A DNA stretch of 64,000 nucleotides, taken from NCBI GenBank assembly GCA_030867875.1, contig JAOWCC010000577.1, positions 89,757,740 to 89,821,739 of the forward strand. Direction: 5' to 3'. A program made the translations under genes and the position numbers. Position 1 is the stretch's first letter. Each line of letters opens with the position of its first letter. The DNA is from Actinernus sp. WN-2022 (taxonomy: Eukaryota; Cnidaria; Anthozoa; Actiniaria; Actinernidae). This document shows, one piece after another, positions 46,001 to 58,330 of the stretch. The notes under the pieces are model-generated. The model was not told the DNA's origin. It saw only the letters and a program-made list of their open reading frames with translations, and ran no database searches.

Positions 46001-49000
46001 AATCTGGATCTGGTATTTATTTGAATATCAAGAATCACTAGTGATCTTGATCTGTCATTTGATTGGATATCAAGATTCATATGTCATTTGATTGGATATC
46101 AAGATTCATGCACGTGACGAAAGTCAGTGCCACTTTACCGGGTATCAAACCTTATGCACGTAACGAAAGGCATTAATTATGAGCTTGTGAATGCGAACCA
46201 ACAAAGTGATACTTACAGCTTTCGAGAGCCAAATGGCAAGTTTGAGCATCCATGGGATACTTCCTCAAATCCATCTTGCAAGTTGCTTTTGACTTCATTC
46301 TGAAAGCCGAGTACAAACAAAATTACGGTAGTAAACCAAAACTTTGAGACCACGTTGAGCAGAAATCACATGATAAATTGAATAAGATTCGTAATCCATG
46401 TCGTGCTGTTTGGAAACATACCACAATGCCATTCACATTGTATTTCTCTTCTACCCCAGAGTTACATGTATCACTCAAATTTTATTTCAAAATGGCGGCC
46501 GTTTTGACTCCCGAGTAAGAAGCCTGGCAAAACCTTCAGGGTTAACGCTCGCAAAGGGAAATATAGGTTTATGTTGTTGACTGATACGTAATTAAAGTAT
46601 ACCTACGGCAGAACATTGCGAATTAAGTTTCACACGTATACTTCATAGTCCTCTCAAAACCTTCCATAGATCTCTCGATTTTGCTTTCAAGAGGTTTTGG
46701 CCAGGCTTCTCAGTGACGTCACAATATCGTGCTGTGCGTACACGAAAATTCTGGGGATGAGGCTACCCCCACACCGCGGCAAAACGGTATGCCCCGCTGG
46801 CCAAAAGAACGAAGGCTCTGCTATCAAATACAAATTGAATACTTTTAAGCAGAAACGTTAAAATCACGGGTATGTGCCTGTTGTTTCATTTCATCTTTCG
46901 CGGGAAACTGGGGGCGGCCGCGCGCGGACAAGAAATAGCAAATACGCATGCGCGAGACGTTTTGCCGCGGTGTGGGCTACCCCAGAGTGTAGTTTACGTA
47001 GTTTTCTTCTTAGAGAAAGTTGAAAGTTCCTCAGTGTTTAAGTGTACAAATACGCAACTATAAAACATTGTTTCCAACAGCAACGGAATAAGCAATCATG
47101 CAAATGACATCTAGCTAATTACAGGCATGTTAACATGAAAGGGGTCGTCCTTTCTAAAGATCCTATCGTGTTAATCTGCGGCTCAACTTTTGTAACCTAA
47201 ATTTTAAACTGACGGTGTTTCCCGAGGTTTTGATGGATTGCAAAAGCTCTATAGGAAAAGAATGTGCTCTTCATTTAATTTCATATGACCATGGATGAGG
47301 GCTACCTATTTTCAACAGAAACAGCCGAAAATGCCTTTTTTCTAAAATAAAGAAATTATGGAATAGATCTCAGACAGATAAATTATAGGATAGAAAGGCC
47401 AGAAAAGTCATACTGTCATTTGCACTTTAAATAAAATACTGAAACGTTTACCATGTTAATTGTGACATGCATGAAAGGGGTCACAGATAATTTGTAAAGC
47501 CTCTTTCGTGTTAACGTAACTCTATAGCTTGTGCAAGTTATAATTCTGTTATAATCCTGTTATAATGTCGAAACTAGTTATCCTTAAAATTCAACTGTAA
47601 TATCAACTTTTGTACTTACCTAGTACTTAGCATAATATACCCCTCATTGAGATTCAACCATACTTTCTTATTTGGAGAGATCATCTTGTGGATTTCGGTG
47701 TCGACGGAGTTGACGAAAAACGTGTCAGGAATCCAGAACTTGTCAACATACTTTCCTCCGAGACTTACAGTCTTGTTCTTACCAAATGCAAAACGAGGGT
47801 CTTGCCAAAATTGGCCCAGATAGATGTCCAAAGTAAACGCCTGTAATGTAAATAAGCAGGTGATGTTAGATGGATTTCCAAATATTCGGTGTCATTATTA
47901 ACTTCATAGTCCATTTGAATCAACTGAGTGCTAGCAGTTGGTCCTAAACAAACGACAATAGATTGAGAATATAATTAGGGTCTTTTGGTAGCCATGGTGC
48001 AACGTTGATGTCTATTTAATTAAATATTAACATCATAGTCCCTTTGAATGCCAACTGAGTGTTAGCTACAGTTAGTAAAAAAAAAAAAACGATATAGATT
48101 GAGAATCAAAGTCAAGCAATTGCAAGGCTTTGAAGGTTTCAGTCAAGAATGGTTTACAAACCAATTGAAACCAAATAAATGCTTGGTGAAATAAAGCTTT
48201 TCTATACTTAGACATCAATGACATAGGAAACGACAAACGGAAGAAGTTTGCTTGGAAAAAAGTTGTCGGCTTCTGACTTGCCTTCCTTGTATGATCCTTT
48301 GAATTCGTTTTTGGAAATAATAAAAGCACCATTTTTTCCAGTGGCTTTTTGTATCATCGTAATAAGTTTTCGTTTGTAGTCTTATTGAAAGTAAACTTGC
48401 ATGCGGGACAGCCAATGTAAGGAAATCCATTGATATAAGTCAGCACGTCTCTCTTTTGGTAGCTAGAATTTTGGTAGCCATGAAGCTACGGTGATGTGCA
48501 TGTATACTAATATTAACAATTCGTAATCCCTTTGAATCAATCTCAGTATATATATATATAGATATAGCTACCAAAACACCAGAGACGTGCTGACTCATAT
48601 GCCTTACATTGACTGCAAGTCTACACTTGTGAGTCGGTTTACTTTCAATAAGGTTAATATATACTAAAGAAAACACATAAGATGCTAAAAGAAAGCCACG
48701 GAAAAATGGTGCTTAAATTGTTACCAAAACCGAATGCAAAAGATAATGGTGGAAGGCAAGAAGCACATTTGTTTCCAAGCAAACCCTTCTTCGGTCTGTC
48801 ATTGTCAGAGCAATTGCTCTCATTGTTTCTTATGCTGGGGAGCTGGGTGGCGCAGCGTATAAGCGCTCTCACCACTGTGACTGGAGTTCGAATGGAGTGG
48901 AGAATTCTCGGATCATTATCAGGATCTGCTAGAGCGGGCCTAATAAGCCTCAATATCCGAGGGTAGACAAAATATTTAATTTATTTTGATTGATGTATTT

Positions 49001-52000
49001 GATATCTAAGAAGAAAAGTTTTTTTCACCAAAAGTTAGTTTGATAATTGTTCATAGCCTCTGTTAAATGTATATCATGCCGTTTAGCAGAAGATTGGACA
49101 TCAGGAATTAAAGAATAAGTTTGCGCTATCCACTTTCTTAACTACATTTTCTCTAATTTCTTGGTCTGTGGTTTCATAATTCCTTACCATATCAGCCTCT
49201 TGAATTTCTCCAAACGATAAGACTAGCATATCAACCATTACTTTGATTGGCTTCACTAGAAAAAAAGACAAGTAAATTGTTATAAGGAAGCCACGCCAAA
49301 ACTTGATAGGAAATATAGAACAACCTTTGAAACTGGGACGTATGCTGTTGCTGAGCATGTACACGTTTTGTTACTCGAGAAAATTGAGAATTACTGCTAA
49401 ATTCAAATATTCAAAATAGGGATTTCGGGGGTGTAGGGCTCCAAGTGCGACAATATAAGTGAATATTACGGGTTTCTTGGACCTCAGGTTTAAAAAATAT
49501 GTTTAGCGAAGATTTAGAATTAATTACTTCTTCACTCCGCGGAACGATTCGGATTAGCGCAAATTAGATTAAAGGTATTTATCCTAGTATCCTAGTTTTT
49601 TTTACAGGACGAGTAAAATTAAGGCAGCCGCCAATAGGGAACTGAGGACACACACCTCAATGACAAATTGTGTGCATTAGTTTCACATGATATAATATTA
49701 AATATTAGTAGAAACCAATTAACTAGTGTTCTATCACGAATCCTGTTATCTGATTGGCTAAGCTCTGTGATAGACTGTGAGTAACGAAAATGCCGGTTTT
49801 CAAAAGCAAATCAATGGCTACCAAGTCGTCAAATTGTCAAAACATTTACTAAACAATTATTAGACTACTCGCTCTCAGTTTATATGGCTGATTACACTTC
49901 TCGTCAATTATAATCAACTATCAGCCGTTATAGTTAACCACAAAATGTTGGCGCGCGCTAATTGGTTAAAAGCGATCAGATGACGTGATAGTTGTCGTCA
50001 GCGCCGGACGTAAACTATCAGCCGTATTCTATAAAATCAAGAATAATCTCGTTCCTGATCATCTTTCATCTCTCTTACCCGTGTCTGTTATTCAACGAAC
50101 TAGTTCAGTACTCACTGTGTAATTATAGTGTGTCTTTTATGCGCTGTTCTACACTCTTTTTTCCCTTCTGCTATTTCTGCATGGAACTCTCTTTCTTGTT
50201 GTATTAGAAATTTCCTTTCTTTTATTAACTTTAAGACTAAGGTTAATTATAATAATCTGCTTCTAAAGGAAAGAGCTATATATAATTCACCTGTGTCAGG
50301 AGCCCATGTGTGGTATATACTAGTTAAAGCGGCTCGGTAAATATCCTCCACTAATCACCTCCACTACGGTGAATAATTGTTACATACTGTCAATCGCAAA
50401 AAGGTAGTCCCTTTTCATTCATACAAATATACACATATGCTGTAAGTAGCTTTATGTGAAATAACGCTAAAATCTAGCTTTACAATTATAGGATGTTCTC
50501 CAAAACATGTTTTCTAATTGGCCTGACCCAAAATGCATCTCAAAAAGGTATTTCAACTGCAATAACATGATAACAAATATATCTTAGTATATTTTTTATT
50601 TGTCTATTTTACGGCTGTAATGAACAAGTAGATATTTAAGATACTGATTTGCTAATATACTATTGCGATTAAAATATGTTTTTCAGATGTCTTGGTGGTC
50701 AGGCCAATCTTAAAATATCAGTTTCCCAACAATAATTGTAGGTACTAATATTATCATTATTCCACTAAAATATACTAACAGTATATGTGTATATTTTTAT
50801 AAATGAAAAAGGACTACGTTCTTGGGATTGACTGTATATATATATCCATTGCTTCCCTCTTGTTTCTAAAACACCGTTTCAATATTGCGCAGAGCTAGTA
50901 GTACGTTTCACAGGTGACATAATCCTATGAAGAGTTTACGTTTATATAGGCATTGATCCTAACCTACCTCCATAATATGGGCGTATGTTTTTGTCATAGT
51001 CTACCAGCACTAGTTTCAGTAGTTTAGACATGTTGTTTCCAGCTATCGTGTCAGCCTCGTTCAGAACCTTTAACTTTGGAACGTCTCTGGTGATTACAAT
51101 TGATATTTTGTTTAGTACACAGCAGAGAAGCCAACCGTTTCCCCAATCCCCAACATTAAACTTTTTCTTGGTAATATTGTTTGTTATTCTTCTTGCATGA
51201 AAAGGAGGACATTATTTTATGAATAAATGCTGCTTTGTTAACCAAGGAAATAGGAATATTTGGATAAAACTGGATAAAACTGCCGTAAAGAATTACATAC
51301 GAGATATGTACACGCCGGGCACAAATAACCATAAAAACGGTAGGGTTGTGTGTGACAGAAAAAGTAAAATTAATACCAATTCATTCACTCTTCTCTAAAT
51401 TTGACGAAATGTTGGCAGATTGGTAACAAAGCAAAACTAACATTGTTGTGACATCGAAAGGGTGAAAATTAACCTTTAAAACACGTTTCAAAGTCATTAC
51501 ATCACCAGAATGCCTTCATGAAATATATTCATTACGCGAAAATTTGAACTTTCTACAAAAATATAACCAAAGTTATGGACGATTCACTATTTTTGTGACG
51601 TCGTTATTAGTGACGTCATACTTTAAGCATAATTCAAACTGCCGACTATTAAAATATTAGTATGAGTGTAAGCCAAATATAGTTCATCGATAAAATTCCA
51701 AAAATTCTGAACTGGCTATTTTCTAAGGCATAGGGACACAAACATATTCATGACGTTCAGGGACTCCTATGACGTCATAATGATTTATACAAAAGAATGA
51801 GCTTCAATTCTAAGCTGTTATACTAAAAAAAAAAAAAAAAAATTCTAAAAAGGACACGTTATTGCTAAAGAGCGTTGTTATTGCGCAAAATATGATGCAC
51901 CAGTATTTCGAACTCTAAAAGTTAAAACGAACGATATTTTAATAAATGATCAGTTATTATGTTATTTATTTCCCGTCAATTTTGGCGGGAAAATTGCCTA

Positions 52001-52957
52001 AATTTAATAACTTTTGTTTACCTCAACCAATCGAGATCGGGTTTTCGATTCTTTCATTCTTATGAACAGGAGATTTCAAAAAGATATATAATAAACGTTT
52101 TAGAGGTAATTAAAATTGATAAGAATTGGAAATGGATAAATGACGTCATTGCGACGTCATGGCTACATCAGGTTATCTTTCGTTTGCACTCCTTTACACA
52201 CCTACCAAAATAAATTCCTGTATGTCCAAAACTTTTCAAAATATAGAAACCCCGCCGTTTTTACGATATTTTCTGCCCAGCGTGATAGATGTAAGGTAAA
52301 CGATGAGGCCGAACAAAATACAGATAGGAAAAACTTGAACTCTTCCACGGTACACTGGAAAAATCGAACGATTTACAGACTTTGAAGAAGTATGCAAAAC
52401 GTCTGTAAAATGTTTGCAAAATGTTTGTGAATGTACAAATTTAGAGTCATTTTTTACACATATTGTGCAGAATAGAAACTTAATGGAAATTTAGATTTTA
52501 CATACTTTTTACATAGCCAATCAAAGTCTGTAAATTTTCCAGTGGAACGAACATCTGATTTCTAGACAATTTCCAGAATATAAATGTCCATGATATTTTC
52601 AATAGTGTTGTCGAATTTCGTGTTCGGTGGAAGAATGAAAATTAAAACGTCCAACCTTTTAATTAGAATATGTCCAATAAATTTATATACTATGGACATG
52701 GTTCAATTTTGCCTTTGTGCTAGTCAAAATACACTACTTTCTTATTATTATTAAACCTTTGTGATGCCTTGCGCAAAGATATCTCATCTCAATCTTAATT
52801 ATTAAATACGTTCTTTTCTGTCAAGTCATTTTGCTCATCTCTCAATGCAAGAATATGAAAAGTATTCTACTTACAATGACTCGTATGGAGAACTCCCGAT
52901 ACACTGGCTCATCAGACTCAGGACGAATAAAATACGGGCCATCACATTTGATATCAT
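42767..52957 (-). CDS. Glycine/GABA-A receptor-like Cys-loop channel subunit, eight coding exons
   Basis: Eight exons join without a phase conflict into 474 aa: 52957-52875, 51086-50968, 49255-49188, 47840-47620, 46299-46217, 45715-45578, 44862-44483, 43099-42767. Order: signal peptide (about 1-21, hydrophobic core ILFVLSLM); a beta-strand extracellular domain with loop D YLGQFWQDPRF, the WIPDTFF motif and the Cys-loop C171-C185 (13 residues between); then M1 (about 256-277), M2 (about 283-303), M3 (about 316-340), a cytoplasmic loop of about 105 residues, and M4 near the C-terminus (IDKYARFFFPFSY). PAR at 283-285 followed by VGLSITTVLT is the anion-selective pattern of glycine and GABA-A receptors. 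The upper half of M2 (ICYMLGSVNSN) departs from the usual TMTT series, so ligand and pore behaviour are uncertain. An AATAAA lies at 42666-42661, about 100 nt after the stop. A pentameric plasma-membrane channel subunit is expected. Confidence 0.93.
43145..43420 (+). mobile_element. tRNA-derived SINE, second family
   Basis: TAGCCCAGTGGTTAAGCTCC (box A) and CGCGGGTTCAAACTCTGG (box B), a long body, and a TTACCTTACTTTACTTTA tail. It sits just outside the last coding exon's acceptor, in the intron of the channel gene. Confidence 0.8.
44483..44862 (-). CDS. Channel subunit exon 7 (loop C, M1-M3)
   Basis: 380 nt between CTTTCAACAG and TGG|GTGAGT. It encodes loop C, M1 (SWISFWVDYQ at its end), PARVGLSITTVLT (M2) and M3 (KAIDYFLL). 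In vertebrate homologues this stretch is usually split by an intron between M2 and M3; here it is one exon. Confidence 0.94.
45234..45513. mobile_element. MITE in channel intron 6
   Basis: TGTTTCGTTTACCATCGCCC and GGGCGATGGTAAACGAAACA are perfect 20-bp inverted ends. Its near end is only about 65 bp from exon 6. Confidence 0.88.
45578..45715 (-). CDS. Channel subunit exon 6
   Basis: 138 nt between TCATTTTAG and GTGAGT. It encodes LESFSFDEEDLKYNW (with the previous exon) and the strand leading to loop C. 138 bp again equals the vertebrate exon length. Confidence 0.92.
46217..46299 (-). CDS. Channel subunit exon 5 (Cys-loop)
   Basis: 83 nt between GGCTTTCAG and GTAAGT. It encodes CKMDLRKYPMDAQTC, the 13-residue disulphide loop with the invariant Pro and Asp. 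Too short for ordinary ORF calling. 83 bp is the ancestral exon length. Confidence 0.93.
46759..46984. mobile_element. MITE with GGCTACCCCCACACCGCGGC ends
   Basis: Inverted end GCCGCGGTGTGGGCTACCCC. Intronic, between exons 4 and 5. Confidence 0.8.
47620..47840 (-). CDS. Channel subunit exon 4
   Basis: 221 nt between TTACATTACAG and GTAAGT. It contains YLGQFWQDPRF (loop D), a KNKT sequon and KFWIPDTFFVN (loop A region). The 221-bp length is also that of the equivalent vertebrate GABA-A receptor exon. Confidence 0.93.
47880..48120. repeat. Two tandem units of about 120 bp
   Basis: Each has ATCATAGTCC(A/C)TTTGAATC...AACTGAGTG(C/T)TAGC ... ATAGATTGAGAAT. A third, diverged unit is at 48470-48550. 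Confidence 0.7.
48215..48805. mobile_element. Fold-back element with about 240-bp arms
   Basis: 48215-48465 mirrors 48566-48805 (GTTTGCTTGGAAA..., AAGCACCATTTTTCC, TTGAAAGTAAAC, GTCAGCACGTCTC). Intronic in the channel gene. Confidence 0.8.
48836..48965 (+). mobile_element. SINE, 5' fragment
   Basis: GGGGAGCTGGGTGGCGCAGC and GAGTTCGAATGGAG are the tRNA-like head of the family seen at 5119. Confidence 0.6.
49188..49255 (-). CDS. Channel subunit exon 3
   Basis: 68 nt between TTTTCTAG and GTAAGG. It encodes KPIKVMVDMLVLSFGEI.EADM, the first beta-strand after the helix. The small size matches the conserved 68-bp exon of vertebrate glycine/GABA-A receptor genes. Confidence 0.9.
49705..49945. repeat. 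CTATCACGAAT/CTGTGATAG repeat in the channel gene intron
   Basis: TAGTAGAAACCAATTAACTA...CCGGTTTTCAAAAGCAAA parallels 41048-41350. It lies between coding exons 2 and 3. Confidence 0.7.
50030..50275 (+). pseudogene. LINE ORF2 C-terminal relic in the channel intron
   Basis: Frames with SFFPSAISAWNSLS and FINFKTKVNYNNLL resemble the SFxPxAxxxWNSL block. Frame breaks between them. Opposite strand to the channel gene. Confidence 0.55.
50968..51086 (-). CDS. Channel subunit exon 2
   Basis: 119 nt. A branch-like TACTAAAC lies upstream of acceptor ATCACCAG; the donor is GGAG|GTAGGT. It encodes the N-terminal helix and VDYDKNIRPYYG, matching the YDKR.RP segment of the family. Confidence 0.88.
51087..52874. 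other. Channel gene intron 1, non-coding
   Basis: AT-rich. A 17-A run at 51825-51841 and several TGACGTCA words at 51597-52160. A possible MITE (ACACTGGAAAAAT / TTTTCCAGTGG) lies at 52350-52546. Confidence 0.45.
52875..52957 (-). CDS. Channel subunit coding exon 1 (signal peptide)
   Basis: 83 nt, ATG to donor ATT|GTAAGT, phase 2. The ATG directly follows TTTATCAACAG, which could be the acceptor of a 5' UTR intron or plain leader. Read in this frame it gives a typical signal peptide and joins exon 2 in phase. The other open frame of this exon does not join. Confidence 0.82.
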
Positions 52958-53778
52958 CTGTTGATAAAGAAAGGTTGTTAAAATAGACTGATGTGACTTT
53001 TTATATCTTTTAAGGCCTATAAAAGAACTATTATCACCCATTCTATGCCAAGGTTAGTAACATAAATCTCCTCTCCTTCCAAGAACAGCTAGTGTCGATG
53101 TTTGAAGGAGACATTCATTTTAAATTACTGCTATTTGGACTTAGGAACGCAATGAATATTTTGTTTTAAATGCCGAAGTTAACATACATCTAAAAAAAAA
53201 ACAGAAAAAGACCCTTCTTCGAAGACGACCGTGCGTTAAGTGACAATGTTTAACGGCAGCAATTCATTAGATTGTGTCAGTAGTCAATGGATTGTGATAT
53301 ATGTAAGAACGACAGTAACGAATATATCTTGAAGAATTATAACTAGATTATTGGTCGTATAATGGCACTACATACTTAGTCCAATGAACAGACGAAATGA
53401 TGTGAAGTTATAAAAATGCAGTGTATATCAATAGCATCCAAAAACCACCGCCTTTTTCTTCAATAAATTGTTAATAATAACCACAGCGGACCAGCCTTAC
53501 TGAGGACTCATTGCTTTATTTATTATTTAGTATTTACTTCTTTTTTATTGAGTCAACTATGAGTAGGTCTACGCTGCGTAGAAACTAATAGGTTCGTTTC
53601 AAAATACGTATTCAATGCAATGTATCGCATGTAATTTCTTAAATACGAATAACAATAAGTCAATTTACATTATTATATTTGAAGTATTACAGCCGTGAAA
53701 CATTTCTTAACAAATATCACTAAATAGCGCTAATTAAACAGTAGAAAACAAATGATGTAGTGTTATTTAGCCTATTTA

Positions 53779-54187
53779 AGTAATGGTCCAGATAAGAACT
53801 GTAGTGTCTACGGCAAGGAATGTTAAAAGTGTTAATTTTCTATTATTCTTTCTCGTAATTTCATTGCTTGATACCTATAAATTCAATAGAAACCCATCGA
53901 AATAATGCATTTTCATTCGATATTGTTTGTGGTTTGAATTTATTTTTGATCAAACTAACTATGGTTTAATTTCGAAGAATATCCTGTGTGGGGAAAGTTC
54001 TCAAATTTGCGATTGAAAAATCCTTTGTTTTCTCTATATCCGATTGGCTGGATGGTGGCTTCTCTGCATTTTCACAGAAAAAAGAGTCCTAAAGCACTTA
54101 AGGCATATTCAAACCAAATCGTATGTGGGGGAGGCTCATTGCCGCAGAACAATGGATTCTACTACAGCTCTTATCTGGACCATTACT
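53779..54187. mobile_element. AGTAATGGTYCAGATAAGAACTG element, copy B
   Basis: Same ends and interior as copy A with an internal deletion. ATTTA flanks both sides (possible duplication). Confidence 0.88.
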
Positions 54188-54974
54188 ATTTAATGCACAA
54201 TTTGTTTCACGGATATAATGACAATCAGTATAATTAAAATAATGAGAAAAAATGTAGATATAGCACAGATTAGCTGTCCCATTCTTCATGAAACCATTAC
54301 CTCATAAAGTTCATACATGTTTATAAAATTTCGAAACATTCCAAAACGTCACCAGTACGTGTTTCGGACATTTCAATGAGTACTAAGTGATTCCGTAATT
54401 GAGGGAATGCGTAGAGTATACGTTTTTTTAAAGTCATAATAAGGTACTAAACCCGACTTTTTGCAAAGAAATATTTCCAGTTAAAATTATAGTCCAAATT
54501 GTAAACTAAAATAGCATGACAATGGGTATTTAAGCTAGCACAATGCTGTCATTGTTTCTAAATATAGACGTTAAAAAGGAAACAATAATCTACTTGTGAT
54601 GAGAAGCCATAGGTGGTAAAATTATATTTACCCGAGGTTTTATCTTCCAAGAAGAGTTCTAACTGAATTTAATTTATTTTGTTAAGCGTCGGATATTCTT
54701 GCTCAAGAAACTAATTGCTACTAATTATGTGTCCATGTTTGAGTAATCACTCGGAAAAAATGGATTACTTCTGTGGTATGAACATACATTGGAAATCTAA
54801 AAAGAAGTTGGATGTACTATGGAAATGGAAAAACTATGGAAAATATAATGGAAACCTTTTTCTGAAAATTTTCTAGAAATACAGATTTTCATAGTGTGGA
54901 TCGGAAGAGGTCAATTTTCCTGTGACTTAGTATTTTTAGATACGCGCGGTCAACAGTACTTATCAGCAGTAGAC

Positions 54975-55340
54975 AGTTGTCACGGGGCACTGTCATCCGG
55001 TACCGTTAAGATAAAAAATAAAAAAAATAAAATAGAAGATAAATACTATGCATGCTTTTCAAACGTTTTCGATAGAGGATGGCAAAAAATAAAGTGGATT
55101 ACAAAAGCTTATTCTAGAAACTTGATTTCGGTTACAGTGAACCGATTTCAAGTTGTTGCATTTTTTGTAAATTTCTTTCAAAAGCAGTAATTTTTATCCA
55201 CTCGAATCTTTGTCATCCTTCGTCAAAAATGTCTTAAATTGTCCCCAATATAACTGGAAAGCATACTCTGTTAATCTGAGTAGTTATTTTTGTCTCTCGT
55301 CATGAGAAAGGTGATCCTTCGTTGACAGTGCCCCTTTAGT
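54975..55340. mobile_element. MITE with GGGGCACTGTCA ends
   Basis: CACGGGGCACTGTCATCC and TTGACAGTGCCCCTTTA are inverted. The open 98-aa frame inside is not convincing. Confidence 0.6.
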
Positions 55341-55677
55341 ATCGGTATTTATAAAATATGGCCTCAACTAATGTTAACCTAGGATTAAATTTGAACGGAA
55401 GATGTTATTGCTCTTGGTTAACTGAAATCAGGTATGTAAGTGTTCCTGCAGTGTAGGATTACAAGTAAAATGTATTAGTCATATATTTTCAAGCAATAAC
55501 TCACTTTAGCATAATACTTTATTTCTTTTACAACCTTGCATGTATCTAGCTCAAAGCCCGGGGAGGAATTTAATGCCAGCAGGGAAGAATAGGGCGGCTA
55601 ATGAACTGATTTTAATTGCTCTCTATAAATACCAGGGGTGTTTATATATACCTAGTTAATTTCTTGGTCTGTATAAC

Positions 55678-55912
55678 CAGTGGCGTATCTAGGCTATAGA
55701 CCCGTAATTTTACAGCCTACCTGTCTTATTACAAATGAATGTTGAGCTTAAATTGAGGAGCTGTCGAAATAAACAAAATATGACCTGAATGTGAAGGAGA
55801 AGGCATATCTAAAACATTCCCTCGGAGCATGCCCCCAAACCCCCCAAATAGCAATAGTTATGGGCCGCTTATTTGGGCCTACAAATGTTTAAAACCTAGA
55901 TTACGCCCCTGG
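55678..55912. mobile_element. Short MITE with CCAGTGGCGTATCTAGG ends
   Basis: Right end CCTAGATTACGCCCCTGG. Same terminal type as 41868-42062. Confidence 0.7.
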
Positions 55913-55930
55913 TGACCATATCATTCCTTT

Positions 55931-56140
55931 AATATTTAAGGTTAGAGACTGTGTGAGTGCTTTATCGGCAAATATCAGTAGGCACGCGCTGACTGTACGA
56001 TGAACGAAAAATAGTGAATACTGCTTGAGGCCGAAGGCCGAATGCAGTATGAAGAAATTTTGAGTTCTTCGTACAGTCAGCAAGTGACTATATTTGCCGA
56101 TAAAGCACAAAACATAAAGCCTCTACGCCTTTTAATATTC
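55931..56140. mobile_element. Palindromic MITE, copy B of the 2760 family
   Basis: AATATTTAAGGTTAGAGACT and CCTCTACGCCTTTTAATATT ends; GAATACTGC...GCAGTATGAAGAAAT core shared with copy A. Confidence 0.75.
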
Positions 56141-57839
56141 AAACTGAGTGCACTGTCAGCAGTGAATTTCAATTGAAATCAGTTGTCAATAACAATTTCA
56201 TAAGAAGTCAAATATTTCGCATGAATTAAATCATTTTACGGTAAATATCACAACAAAGAAATGTCATTTCAGTACACAATTAATGAATAGTTTATAGGAC
56301 TTTTAATATTGAACTGAATAGAGAACTTTGCAAAGAATAATTTACTTTGGCGTTCGGTTAGTGAAGTTGACACCTTGCGAGCTCAATTGAATCAGTATGA
56401 TTGTACATTTAACTCGAAAACGTTTCTCTTGGAGCCATGAATAAAATATCGTGTTGATAAAATATCGATATGTTAATCTTTTACCTGGTATCTTAAGTTT
56501 GTATCTGAAGAATATTTCAGAAATTCGATTTTACGGATTTTATTTGGCATCGGATTCGCATCAATTCCCATACAAACACTGTATTTCGCGCCATGTTTGC
56601 ACCCCTTTCAAAATGTCCGAATTTACCGCGAACTGGTCTATTAAAATATCAAGTATTTAGCTGGCTTAACTCCTAGATAGTCTACTTTCTTTAATAGTTT
56701 TTTCATTCGAAAATGACTATATAACCTGCAGATCCCAGTTAATCTAAATCTTGAAACCGGTCTTCTGATGCAAACATTTTCCAAATAAAAAATCCTGGGT
56801 TTTCGAACCATCCACTGAATTCTCGTTTCATTTTCTCCTCTTATTGACCGAGTAAGGTCTCGAAAATAAAATCCATTTCTTCAGTAAGACTACTGCGGTG
56901 TTGCAGAAGCTTTTGTTCACTCGGAGTACTGACACATGTTGACTTGTTGTACTTCCAGCGCTTGCAAATCAGCCATTTCCAACGACGATTATTTTCATTT
57001 CCAGATACTGAACATTAGGTAATTTAATTTATTTTGTTAAAATGTCGATCCTGCTGTCTCCAAAAGAAACCCTGTGATATTGCTAATTAATCAGTCCATT
57101 TTCACAAATTGTACATTAAGATTCGTAAATTTAAATTAGCAATAAAGATTTCAAAGGCAGGTTATAAGAGTGCGTTCGGTTGATCGTATTCCCGAATAAA
57201 AATTCACAGAATGCTCACTAAAAATCGCTTGTATCAGGAGTTTTGAGCCGCGCCATTGGAATACTAAATGTATCCTAAATAATTATCATGTCGGTTAGCA
57301 AGCGTTTGTAGCTTACAGTGCAAAGTGTGTTCCAGAGACTATTTCATGCATCTATTCATTTTCCGCAATACGGTCAATCGCATGCGCCACTATAATCGTC
57401 AACAGCCTGTATTCAGTTGTTTGAAGTCATCATAGGAAAATGAAAATTCCATTTCACTAGACCATTCCGCCATACGTATACTAAGAATCAGTAATTTGAT
57501 TTATTTTGTTAAGAACTCAGGCTTTTCTCTCAAGACCCTTTTGACTCGGTAGACCGTAACTGCGTAGCTAGTAACTTTGACATAAATTTCGCTATATATT
57601 CTTGTTTGAGGTACGTTTCGTAGGTTTTATGCCACATTTCATCGCATTTCATTTTACTATCGGTCATAATACATACCAGTGCAAACACCGTGATCGGTAG
57701 GTCTACACTAAAATAATTTTTGACCGTGTTTTTGGCTGGTTTACCGATCTCTTATCGAGACCTGTGTACTTGTACTACCAGGTCGAGTGATTCATTGCGA
57801 ACTATGCGATTTACTAGCAAGTATCTATACTGTAGAGGA
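56141..57839. other. No gene; remnants of inverted-repeat elements
   Basis: AATTTRATTTATTTTGTTAA occurs near 57017 and 57491 (and 54668). GAGTGCGTTCGGTTGATCG at 57170 and ATACGGTCAATCGCATGC near 57368 are inverted element ends. Confidence 0.45.
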
Positions 57840-57970
57840 GAGTAACTCATAACTGCTCAACCATCGAAGTCTGAAGACATCTGAACTGCTGACTGTGAGA
57901 GCAACACTTATTCACCAACACGAAGCCAGAATAACAGAATACACCCCAGGCCTCAGCAGATTAATTTCTG

Positions 57971-58330
57971 ATGAGCCAAGCAATTATATTCAACTCTCGA
58001 CTCACTCAAGGTAAACGTATTAAATTAAAGATCTACGTTGGTCTTTTATTGTGGATCCAAGGGACTGTTTCAGTGTTTGGTCATTATGCTGATTATAAGA
58101 TTGCTGCAGGTAACTTGTCCAGAAATGTAGAGTGTGAAGCTTCCAGTAATAGCAATTTACAAGTACCTGTTTACAAGAATCTTAATCACAGAGTGAATTA
58201 TTGTCATTATGAGACAAGGAGATATCAATCGATGAGTCATTGTCAGAAATCTATTCCAAACTGTCAATGGTAAAACTGTTGACAGTTTGGGTGAGGTCAA
58301 CTACACAGCTAAGGCATGTTTTACGACAGA
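57971..58330 (+). pseudogene. Frameshifted retroelement-like ORF
   Basis: A 100-aa frame with a hydrophobic leader (KIYVGLLLWIQGTVSVFG) and cysteines ends at 58273. One base off, the sequence stays open as GKTVDSLGEVNYTAKACFTT up to about 58332. This looks like one ancestral frame broken by an indel. No named family can be proven. Confidence 0.4.
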
